Shown one piece after another: positions 6,960-13,388 of a DNA stretch of 23,951 nt. How positions within the stretch are numbered: position 1 is the first letter of the stretch; the number at the start of each line of letters is the position of its first letter. This DNA comes from Propionibacteriaceae bacterium (GTDB lineage: Bacteria > Actinomycetota > Actinomycetes > Propionibacteriales > Propionibacteriaceae), in NCBI GenBank assembly GCA_031260385.1, contig JAIRKB010000098.1, positions 1 to 23,951 on the forward strand, written 5' to 3'. The notes under the pieces were generated by a model that saw only the letters and a list, made by a program, of their open reading frames with translations, made no database searches and was not told the DNA's origin. Position numbers and translations under genes: made by a program.

Positions 6960-6986
6960 GGGCGCCCGGTGCGGTCATGGTAGTGA
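6960..6986 (-). pseudogene. Remnant of a Ser/Thr kinase activation segment
   Basis: Between the two Fic genes, 27 bp match the activation-segment DNA of the kinase gene (5370-5396), differing only by transitions. On the minus strand it still reads TLTTMTAPGAP against TATMTAPGTP in the intact kinase. Neighbouring sequence is not recognisable, so this is at most a tiny relic of another kinase gene; chance is possible. Confidence 0.3.
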
Positions 6987-7000
6987 GGGTGTCGGTAGGG

Positions 7001-8224
7001 TCATCCCCGCCGAAGTGATTGCCCGTACTCATCAAGAATGGCAATGATGCCACTATGCTGCCAGACGCGATTACGCTGCTTTCCGGTACGCTCCTCAACT
7101 ACCCCGGCTTCTGATAGAGCCCCGAGAGCGCGTTGCGCGGTCACTTCGTTCATGTCAAGACGCTCGATAAGGAACCGGGCATTGATCACTGGCTGGGCGA
7201 TCAGAACTGGGAGGACCTTCCAGGCGCTCGACTGGGGCCGAATATGGCCCATTTTCTGGCGTGAGGTGGCGACTTCGGCAGCGAGATCGTCAACTAACTT
7301 AGCCCCGGACTGAGCCGCGAAACGGCTAGCGGCTGTGAACTGCTCGATAATTGGGCGAGCATCACCGGCCCGGTAGGCGGTCAAGGCATCGAAGTAACGG
7401 TCGGTGGCTCGCAGCAACCCTGCAGATACTGGTGGTGTGGTGGAGATGACCAACCGTTTGGCTCGTAGCAAGGCATGGACAAGAGCTCGTCCAGTTCGCC
7501 CATTACCATCAATAAAAGGGTGGATGGTTTCGAACTGGGCGTGGGCGACGGCGACCTGTACGAGCACTGGTAGATCGTCGCGCGCCATGAACTCGATCAG
7601 ATCGTTGATGGCCTCAGGCACGAGCGCCGCTTGAGGGGCAATATGGCTGGCGCCTCGCGGGGTAATGGAACTGCTGCCCACCCATACTAGGATGTCACGC
7701 CACTGACCCGCATGCTGACTCATACCTGGTTGCCGGGAGACGATCTCGGCCTGCATCGTACGGATCGCCTCCTGGTCAAGGCGATCGGCTAGGGCGAGTG
7801 CGGCTTCCATGGCTCGGACGTTACCCACCACCACTTGAGCATTATGGGAGGCGGACTGGTCTAGCTCGGCTAAGGCGAGTTGGCGAGCTCCCACGGTCAG
7901 GTTCTCAATCTGTGACGACGAGGCCGACTCCGTACGCAACAGAATCGAGTGCATCGGCCCAAGGGTTGGGCTTCCTGCTCCCAGGGTAATGCTGGCGTGA
8001 GAGTCGAACTGAGCTAAAGAGGCCGCTGCCTCCTCAACATCAGCGGCCAAGTCGCCAGGCAACAGGGGGCTCCATCGAGCGATTGAAGCCGGAATGGTTG
8101 ACTGGTATAGCCCAGATGCTGAAGCCATTTTGGCGCGGGTGGCGGTCCCATCGTTTTCCGCATGCCAATAGTGTTCCTCGTACATTGGCCGAGGAATCGG
8201 TACGATACCAGTCGTAAGTCCCAT
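7001..8224 (-). CDS. Fic-family protein with self-inhibitory helix and C-terminal winged helix
   Basis: This 407-residue protein follows the class II Fic plan. An N-terminal domain contains S103-SQI-E107-N108, an (S/T)xxxE(G/N) inhibitory helix in the same chain. The catalytic loop HPFIDGNGRTGR starts at His235. The C-terminal ~80 residues (VLIAQPVINARFLIERLDMN through ALGALSEAGVVEERTG) form a winged helix that could bind DNA or partners. Proteins of this type usually AMPylate themselves or unknown targets and are held off by the inner helix. ATG 8224 has a strong AGGAGG 8 nt upstream. An 11-bp inverted repeat sits directly before it and may be an autoregulatory operator. The gene stands alone, convergent with FicT. 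Confidence 0.9.
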   Translation of the reverse strand: MGLTTGIVPIPRPMYEEHYWHAENDGTATRAKMASASGLYQSTIPASIARWSPLLPGDLAADVEEAAASLAQFDSHASITLGAGSPTLGPMHSILLRTESASSSQIENLTVGARQLALAELDQSASHNAQVVVGNVRAMEAALALADRLDQEAIRTMQAEIVSRQPGMSQHAGQWRDILVWVGSSSITPRGASHIAPQAALVPEAINDLIEFMARDDLPVLVQVAVAHAQFETIHPFIDGNGRTGRALVHALLRAKRLVISTTPPVSAGLLRATDRYFDALTAYRAGDARPIIEQFTAASRFAAQSGAKLVDDLAAEVATSRQKMGHIRPQSSAWKVLPVLIAQPVINARFLIERLDMNEVTAQRALGALSEAGVVEERTGKQRNRVWQHSGIIAILDEYGQSLRRG

Positions 8225-8238
8225 ATCCAGACCTCCTG

Positions 8239-8273
8239 AAACTGCAAGTTTCCAACAGCGCTACTTGCAGTTT
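8239..8273 (-). promoter_or_regulatory. 11-bp inverted repeat upstream of class II Fic gene
   Basis: AAACTGCAAGT (8239-8249) and ACTTGCAGTTT (8263-8273) are perfect complements separated by 13 nt, 15 bp upstream of the Fic ATG and partly inside its leader. It may be an operator for the winged helix of the Fic protein, or a leader hairpin close to the ribosome site. Confidence 0.5.
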
Positions 8274-8308
8274 ATGGCAAAAGTGTTAGTAACGCTAGAG
8301 TGAACTGT

Positions 8309-8440
8309 ATGATCGACACAGGCGACAACCCAGAAGTTGGAACATGGGGTTCTGGTGTTATTGGGGATCAGAGATGGGGTGGTGTACTACCTGCTTTCCC
8401 CGGAAAGGTCCCAGCCCCGACAACCCAGACTCTGCGATAG
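8309..8440 (+). CDS. Possible 43-residue peptide or shuffled gene fragment
   Basis: An open frame from ATG 8309 to TAG 8440 would give 43 residues rich in Gly and Trp. It ends PAPTTQTLR, echoing the C-terminus PASQTLR of the hypothetical protein ending at 3282; the DNA CCAGACTCTGCG is shared. No ribosome site precedes it, but TAGAGT lies 7 nt before the ATG. It could be a leaderless small gene, but a repeat-borne gene fragment is equally likely. Confidence 0.25.
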   Translation: MIDTGDNPEVGTWGSGVIGDQRWGGVLPAFPGKVPAPTTQTLR

Positions 8441-8474
8441 ACGACCGGTACTAAGTATGCACCAACGCTTCGGC

Positions 8475-8960
8475 TCACTGTCCGTATACCGGCATGACAG
8501 GAATCACGGCTTCGGCCACCGTGATGATTGCCTTTGCTGCGGTGATTGCGTCTTTGAGTTCCTCGGGCGTTGCAGTCTTTCTTTCAGGATCTGGGTACGC
8601 CGAGTTGTTACGTACTTGACGCATCCAGCCAAATGCGCGTAAGTCCTTCCGAGGGGGTGGTTCCAGTTGCGCGAGGACTGCTTCACGTAATACGGCGTGA
8701 CCGCCTTCGCCACCTGTTGGCCTTAGCCCTTGGTTGGCCAAGACTGCAGTTAATGCCTTGCGTGCTGCGTCGTAGGCGGCGAGGAAGGCTGTGATCGTGT
8801 CATCTGTCCCAGCCAATAGTTCCGCTGAGAGAATGGCTTTGTGGGCCTGCTCAATGAGAGCGATGGCATGATCGCGGTTCGGGGAGACGCGTTCTAGTCG
8901 TCCCTGGTTGAGGAGCTGGTCAATCTCAGCACGTCCTTGCTCCCAGCGAGTCACTTCCAT
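8475..8960 (-). CDS. HEPN-domain protein of a HEPN/MNT pair
   Basis: This 161-residue all-helical protein looks like an actinobacterial HEPN protein of the SAV_6107 type: helix AFLAAYDAARKALTAVLANQ, a GGEGGHAVL segment, and MRQVRNNSAYPDPE near 113-125. Canonical HEPN RNases have R-x4-6-H. Here the Arg (R117) is followed by NNSA and Tyr122, so the usual His is absent; this may be an alternative form or an inactive toxin. It begins 3 nt after the nucleotidyltransferase stop and is cotranscribed with it. In known HepT-MntA pairs the nucleotidyltransferase AMPylates the HEPN toxin to silence it. That role is inferred here. Confidence 0.72.
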   Translation of the reverse strand: MEVTRWEQGRAEIDQLLNQGRLERVSPNRDHAIALIEQAHKAILSAELLAGTDDTITAFLAAYDAARKALTAVLANQGLRPTGGEGGHAVLREAVLAQLEPPPRKDLRAFGWMRQVRNNSAYPDPERKTATPEELKDAITAAKAIITVAEAVIPVMPVYGQ

Positions 8961-8963
8961 TAG

Positions 8964-9572
8964 TTAGTCCTTTTCGGTGGTGTTCAGGTTATTGACAAGT
9001 TCTATGAGCGGTCGCGCTCGAATGGTGGCGATGAAAGGATCATCGCTATCGTGCCATGTGTCCAGGTCGATGACCCTGGCATTTACTGGCCGTCTCAAAG
9101 TGGCAGAGGCATTCTCAGCGATGTCGAAGATTTCGGTACGCGAAACTGGGCCGACCACGAGCAGGTCAATGTCTAGTGGAGGGTGGCCAATTTCGCCAGT
9201 AGCCCGCGCCGCCCACGAACCGTAGATGGCAGCGAAGGCGACATCTTCCACGTCAGCGAGTTGGGTTTTTAGTATGTGAGCCGGACCACAGGTCACAGCC
9301 AGCAGTGCCGTCAATGGCTGGGTCGCGGGGTTCTTCTGGTTAGGAGCGATGATACGCATTCGACCGTGACGCTGCTCAGTCACAAAACCGGTGGCAACAA
9401 GCCGATCAACCTCCCTGAGCACTGTGTGTTCGGGCACGCCGGTGCTTCGAGCTAAATCGGCGACGCTGTGTTCGCCCGGCATGAGGAACACCCTTGCAAG
9501 GATCTCACCTTGCGCTTGTGACCTCAGCAAGGGCAACAGCACGGGAGCAGAAACCTTCATAAAATGCAGCAT
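8964..9572 (-). CDS. Winged-helix MNT nucleotidyltransferase (antitoxin-like)
   Basis: This protein of up to 202 residues has two parts. Residues 20-75 form an ArsR-like winged helix (HSVADLARSTGVPEHTVLREV, then a GRMRI wing). Residues 110-140 carry the minimal nucleotidyltransferase signature: G118-S119 and then D134-I-D136 in PLDIDLLVVG. The rest is a short MNT fold. A DNA-binding MNT can repress its own operon and modify its HEPN partner, encoded 3 nt downstream. The start may be ATG 9572 or ATG 9560 (MKVSAP); a TATGAT -10 box at 9578-9573 favours 9560 with a leader of only about 6 nt. Neither has a ribosome site. Confidence 0.8.
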   Translation of the reverse strand: MLHFMKVSAPVLLPLLRSQAQGEILARVFLMPGEHSVADLARSTGVPEHTVLREVDRLVATGFVTEQRHGRMRIIAPNQKNPATQPLTALLAVTCGPAHILKTQLADVEDVAFAAIYGSWAARATGEIGHPPLDIDLLVVGPVSRTEIFDIAENASATLRRPVNARVIDLDTWHDSDDPFIATIRARPLIELVNNLNTTEKD

Positions 9573-9595
9573 ATCATACAGTTAATGCATGATAT
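9571..9595 (-). promoter_or_regulatory. Inverted repeat over the MNT/HEPN promoter
   Basis: ATATCAT (9571-9577) and ATGATAT (9589-9595) are complementary 7-bp arms 11 nt apart. A minus-strand TATGAT -10 box coincides with the proximal arm, so binding here would block transcription. The winged helix of the MNT protein is the natural candidate binder. Confidence 0.45.
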
Positions 9596-9653
9596 CCTTG
9601 TAAGTAAGGGACGGTCCTGGTGTCTGGCCTTGTCGCACGGTGTGTCGGGGCGA

Positions 9654-10115
9654 TTAGCTCTCAAGGATCATTGTTACGGGGCCGTGGTTGGTGAGTTCGA
9701 CTTCCATCATGGCGCCGAACTCGCCGGTTTCGACGTGGGCGCCGAGGGTGCGTAGGTGGGTGACGAAGTGGTCGAAGAGGGGTTTGGCGACTTCGGCTTT
9801 GGCGGCGGCATCCCAGGAGGGACGGCGGCCTTTGCGGGTGTCAGCATAGAGGGTGAACTGGCTGATGGCGAGCAGGGGAGCGCCGATATCGGAGGCCGAC
9901 ATGTCGCCGCGACTCCAGGCCTCAGGGTTTGGCACCTCGGTGTTGGCCAGGACCCGCAGGCCCCAGACCTTAGCGGCAAGCTTTTCAGCGCTGGCGGTGG
10001 TATCGGTGTGGGTGATACCGACGAGTAGTACCAGTCCGGGCGCGGGCAAGGCCCCGACCACCACCCCATCAACCCAGACTTGGGCTCGCGACGCCCGCTG
10101 CACAACAATCTTCAC
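9654..10115 (-). CDS. dtd: D-aminoacyl-tRNA deacylase
   Basis: This 153-residue protein is a full-length DTD. It opens with KIVVQRASRAQVWVDGVVVG, has SQFTLYAD (the SQxT substrate-pocket motif) near the middle, and ends with the Gly-cisPro motif in TNHGPVTMILES. The enzyme frees D-amino acids and misattached glycine from tRNA, a cytoplasmic quality-control step. The start is GTG at 10115, with AGGA about 8 nt upstream. It is a housekeeping gene sitting between the toxin modules and the divergent YcaQ-like gene. Confidence 0.95.
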   Translation of the reverse strand: MKIVVQRASRAQVWVDGVVVGALPAPGLVLLVGITHTDTTASAEKLAAKVWGLRVLANTEVPNPEAWSRGDMSASDIGAPLLAISQFTLYADTRKGRRPSWDAAAKAEVAKPLFDHFVTHLRTLGAHVETGEFGAMMEVELTNHGPVTMILES

Positions 10116-10145
10116 AAGCTGATCCTAGCGGCGGCCTGGCTGTTT

Positions 10146-10197
10146 GTCGGTGGGTTCCGTACGTTTTTGGGCTGGCGAGCGGACTGAACCCACCGAC
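10146..10197. repeat. 12-bp inverted repeat between dtd and the YcaQ-like gene
   Basis: GTCGGTGGGTTC (10146-10157) and GAACCCACCGAC (10186-10197) are perfect complements around 28 nt, upstream of both divergent genes. The right arm and the following 19 bases recur at 6036-6066. No T-run follows, so it is a repeat or operator rather than a clear terminator. Confidence 0.5.
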
Positions 10198-10265
10198 CAA
10201 CGCTCAGGTCGTGGATCATGGCAGGGGGGTGGGGGGTAGGACCATTGTTGTGGGAGACTGACAGC

Positions 10266-11489
10266 ATGATTATCAGCATTGGGCAGGCTCGGCGGATGAT
10301 CTTGGCGGCGCAGGGCCTTGGCGGGGATCGGGATCGGGAGGTGGGGATCCGGCAGGTTCAGGCGGTGATTGACCGGGTGGGGCAGTTTCAGATTGATGCG
10401 GTTAACGTGTTAGTGCGCGCCCATCTGATGCCGCTGTTTACCCGGTTGGGTCCGTACGATCCGAGCTTACTGACCCGAGCCAGCCAGACCGCACCGCGAC
10501 GACTATTTGAAGGTTGGGGGCACGCCGCAAGTTTCATCGACATCAACCTCTACCCCCAACTGCAGTTTCGCCGTGACGAGGCCTATGCTGGTGCCTGGTC
10601 GGGGATGCGGAAGTTCTACGACGAACACCAAGCGGTGATCGACCAGATGGCCGAGGTCGTCGCCGAGCGGGGACCGGCGACCGCCCGGGACCTTGATCCC
10701 GGTGAGGATCGCCGGCGCGATCACTGGGGCTGGAACTGGGGAACGACCAAAGCCGCCTTGGAGTGGTTATTCCTCGATGGTCGTGTAGCGGTCGCGGGGC
10801 GTAACGCCCAGTTCGAGCGGATCTACGACCTACCCGAGCGAGTCATCCCCGCGGCCCAACTAGCGGCCTGCCAACCACTCACCGCCGCGCGCCCCCACGA
10901 GCGCGCCGAGTTGATCCACCAAGCCCACGGCGCGCTGGTTGCTCGCGCCGCCCGCGCCCTCGGCCTCGGCACCACCCGCTGCTATGCCGACTACTTCCGT
11001 ACGGCCCTTGCCCCAACGCGGGCTGCCATCGCCGACCTCGCCCGCCAAGGCCTCCTCATCGAAGCCGAGGTTACGGGCGTCAAGGAACCGACCTGGATCT
11101 GGCACGACACCCCCCGCCCGCGCAAGATCGAGACCGCCGCCCTCGTCAGCCCTTTCGACTCTCTAGTCTTCGAACGCGAACGCCTCGCCAAGTTCTTCAA
11201 GGTTGACTACAAGATCTCGATCTACACCCCCGCCGCCCAACGCACCCACGGCTATTACGTCTACCTCTTCGTCCTCGACGACCAAGTGGTCGCCCGTACC
11301 GACCTCAAAGCCGACCGCGCCAACTCCCGCCTCCTCGTCCAATCCGCCTGGCTGGAACCCACGGCCGCCACCCAACGAGCCCGCGTCACCACCGAACTAA
11401 CAACCGAACTCCACCGCTTAGCCACCTGGCTCGGTCTGGCTGAGATTACTGCCTCGGGCAAAGGCGATCTGAGCCGAGATCTCTTGTGA
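10266..11489 (+). CDS. YcaQ/AlkX-family winged-helix DNA glycosylase-like protein
   Basis: This protein of about 407 residues belongs to the HTH_42 (YcaQ/AlkZ/AlkX) family. The N-terminus reads IGQARRMILAAQG, and the catalytic-type motif QIDAVNV (Gln42, Asp44) matches the QxD of these glycosylases, which unhook interstrand crosslinks or remove bulky alkylated bases. Further family segments are RAHLMPLFTRLGPYD, DHWGWNWGTTKAALEWLF (winged helix), PFDSLVFERERL and YYVYLFVLDD. I place the start at ATG 10266 because homology begins there; an in-frame ATG at 10218 would add 16 unrelated residues. No ribosome site is strong. It is a single gene, divergent from dtd. Confidence 0.88.
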   Translation: MIISIGQARRMILAAQGLGGDRDREVGIRQVQAVIDRVGQFQIDAVNVLVRAHLMPLFTRLGPYDPSLLTRASQTAPRRLFEGWGHAASFIDINLYPQLQFRRDEAYAGAWSGMRKFYDEHQAVIDQMAEVVAERGPATARDLDPGEDRRRDHWGWNWGTTKAALEWLFLDGRVAVAGRNAQFERIYDLPERVIPAAQLAACQPLTAARPHERAELIHQAHGALVARAARALGLGTTRCYADYFRTALAPTRAAIADLARQGLLIEAEVTGVKEPTWIWHDTPRPRKIETAALVSPFDSLVFERERLAKFFKVDYKISIYTPAAQRTHGYYVYLFVLDDQVVARTDLKADRANSRLLVQSAWLEPTAATQRARVTTELTTELHRLATWLGLAEITASGKGDLSRDLL

Positions 11490-11512
11490 TCATGCTCGCG
11501 GAATGTATGCAG

Positions 11513-11532
11513 TTACCATTTAGTGGTAATAT
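11513..11532 (+). promoter_or_regulatory. Palindrome and leaderless promoter of the XRE gene
   Basis: TTACCA-TTTAG-TGGTAA (11513-11529) is a perfect inverted repeat that overlaps a TAATAT -10 box (11527-11532). The box ends 6 nt before the ATG at 11539, and there is no ribosome site. Autorepression of a leaderless transcript by the encoded helix-turn-helix protein is likely. Confidence 0.6.
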
Positions 11533-11538
11533 GGTGAA

Positions 11539-12054
11539 ATGAATCGAAGTGAAGTTCTGCGACGCGGTATGGAATCCACCGGGGTGAGCCAGGTGGAACT
11601 CTCGCGTCTGACTGGGTTGCCACCTAGCAAGATCAGCCGTTATGTTTCAGGCAAGTTGGAACCTTCTGAACCCACATTCGACTCATTAATGTCGAGCATG
11701 GGCGTGCAGGTGAGGTTCGACGTTTCTCCGGTACCGAGGGAGCGCACCAAGTATCGCAGTTGGTTACTTCACCGCCGTGTCTCATATAAATTGGGCATAT
11801 TAGGGGTTGATGACACCGGTTGGGAGCGGATGCAGCGCAATCTCGATCGTGTACGGTCAAACTCCCAAGGTCAAGTCCACGAGCGCAACATGGATCGTTG
11901 GCAAAGCCTCATCAACAACCGAAATCTGCGCGAACTCCATCGGGTTCTGGTAGACACCTCGACTGACGGAATCGAGATGCGCGAAGTCTCACCAATGGGA
12001 GGGTTCCTAACCGAAAGCGAACGTCTCGATGTCCTAGAGGGGATGAAACGCTAA
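11539..12054 (+). CDS. XRE-family helix-turn-helix regulator
   Basis: This 171-residue protein has a classical XRE helix-turn-helix at 3-55 (MESTGVSQVELSRLTGLPPS, then KISRYVSGKLEPSEPTFDSL). The remaining two thirds are basic and helical, with R/W-rich segments and the tail GGFLTESERLDVLEGMKR. Such proteins often act as antitoxins upstream of a nucleotidyltransferase-type or other toxin. Here the next gene on this strand is the MeaB-type GTPase, so no partner is present: it is either an orphan or a stand-alone regulator. Its promoter carries a palindrome over the -10 box, consistent with autoregulation. Confidence 0.8.
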   Translation: MNRSEVLRRGMESTGVSQVELSRLTGLPPSKISRYVSGKLEPSEPTFDSLMSSMGVQVRFDVSPVPRERTKYRSWLLHRRVSYKLGILGVDDTGWERMQRNLDRVRSNSQGQVHERNMDRWQSLINNRNLRELHRVLVDTSTDGIEMREVSPMGGFLTESERLDVLEGMKR

Positions 12055-12175
12055 ACCGGCAGCAGCGATATCCCGCAACTCGAGGGCCGGAAAGATCGCG
12101 TCTTCGTAGTGAGCATGTGTGCTGGGGGGGTTGGGATTCGGTAAGGTACGAATTGGAGTTCGCCCGAGGATCCCC

Positions 12176-13198
12176 GTGCCACGACGGGTGGGAAAGAAGG
12201 TCGCTGTGGTTGAAGACTTGGTTGAGGGTGTGTTGGCGGGGAACCGCCGGCAGATCGCCCGGGCGATCACGCTGGTGGAGTCGGCGCGGCTGGAGGATCG
12301 GATTCGGGCCCGCGAACTGCTGGGGTTGATCGCCCAGCGCGAGACCAATGCCGTCCGCATTGGGGTGACCGGGGTTCCCGGCGCGGGGAAATCGACGTTT
12401 ATTGACGCTTTTGGGTGCCTACTAGTTGAACAGGATCACAAGGTGGCGGTCCTAGCGGTCGATCCATCGTCGTCGAAGACCGGGGGCTCGATCCTCGGCG
12501 ACCGCACCCGGATGGCCCAGTTGGCGATGGCGGACAATGCCTTTATCCGGCCGTCGCCCTCGGGAACGCAGCTCGGTGGGGTGGCGCGAGCGACCCGGGA
12601 GTCGATGTTGATCGTCGAGGCCGCCGGTTACGATGTCGTACTGGTCGAAACCGTCGGGGTCGGGCAATCCGAGGTGGCGGTCGCTGGCATGGTCGACACC
12701 TTCCTCTTGGTGACCTTAGCGCGGGCGGGCGACCAGTTGCAGGGGATCAAGAAGGGGATCTTGGAGATGGCCGATATCATCACCGTCAACAAGGCCGATG
12801 GTGATAACGAGGTCGCGGCGCGCGGGGCGGCCCGCGAACTAGCGGTGGCGATGAAGCTGATCACCTCCGATCCCAAGGCGCGGCGCCCACCGGTCTTGAC
12901 CTCGTCGTCTTATACCGGCAAGGGGCTCGCGGAGCTGTGGGAGGCGATCCTAGAGCATCGCGAGCATCTGGAGAGTACGGGGGGACTGGCGGCTCGGCGC
13001 GCCCGGCAGCAGCGCGATTGGATGTGGTCGCTAATCGATGACGAACTACTAGAGACGGTCAGGCAAACCCCGGCAGTGAAGGCGATGCGGGCCGAGTTGG
13101 AAGCCGATGTGATGGCGGGGCGCTTGTCGGCGGTGGAGGCGGCTCAGGCGGTCTTGGCGGGGTTCGCGCGCAGCATTCCTTCGACTTGGCTTGGGTAG
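12176..13198 (+). CDS. meaB: MeaB/ArgK-type G3E GTPase
   Basis: This protein of about 340 residues shows the MeaB signature: P-loop GVPGAGKSTF, DPSSSKTGGSILGDRTRM, ETVGVGQSE and NKADGDNE, then a C-terminal helical dimerisation arm. MeaB gates cobalamin loading and protects methylmalonyl-CoA mutase, linking propionyl-CoA to succinyl-CoA. The mutase genes (mutA/mutB) that usually precede it are not in this window. I chose GTG 12176 (GAGGA upstream) because the family begins shortly after it; an in-frame ATG at 12119 would add 19 residues that do not look like the family. Whether the mutase lies elsewhere cannot be told, so a related acyl-CoA mutase chaperone role remains possible. Confidence 0.9.
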   Translation: MPRRVGKKVAVVEDLVEGVLAGNRRQIARAITLVESARLEDRIRARELLGLIAQRETNAVRIGVTGVPGAGKSTFIDAFGCLLVEQDHKVAVLAVDPSSSKTGGSILGDRTRMAQLAMADNAFIRPSPSGTQLGGVARATRESMLIVEAAGYDVVLVETVGVGQSEVAVAGMVDTFLLVTLARAGDQLQGIKKGILEMADIITVNKADGDNEVAARGAARELAVAMKLITSDPKARRPPVLTSSSYTGKGLAELWEAILEHREHLESTGGLAARRARQQRDWMWSLIDDELLETVRQTPAVKAMRAELEADVMAGRLSAVEAAQAVLAGFARSIPSTWLG

Positions 13199-13206
13199 GG
13201 CTGGTT

Positions 13207-13385
13207 CTAGTTCTCTATTCCTACGGCTTGTCTAGGATACCTCTAGTTCTCTGTTCCCGGACGGCGCTTCGCTTGTCCAGGCTACGCGAGCTTTGCGAGC
13301 GTACGGCACCGCGGGTGCCAAGTACGGCTAGTTCTCTATTCCCGGACGGCGCTTTGCTTGTCCAGGCTGCGGCTTGTCGAGGCTA
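13207..13385. repeat. Degenerate direct repeats between convergent genes
   Basis: A 41-bp unit beginning CTAGTTCTCT and ending TTGTCCAGGCT occurs at 13243-13283 and 13328-13368 with two changes, 85 bp apart. A partial third copy starts at 13207. The block separates convergent meaB and the DUF2330 gene. It has no coding signal and may be an expanding intergenic repeat. Confidence 0.65.
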
Positions 13386-13388
13386 CCT

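Noticed and set aside
12034..12360. Minus-strand frame ending ALELRDIAAAGLAFHPL
   Set aside because: It overlaps the XRE 3' end and the MeaB 5' end, has no ribosome site, and matches no family that I know. Considered as a toxin remnant but not supportable.
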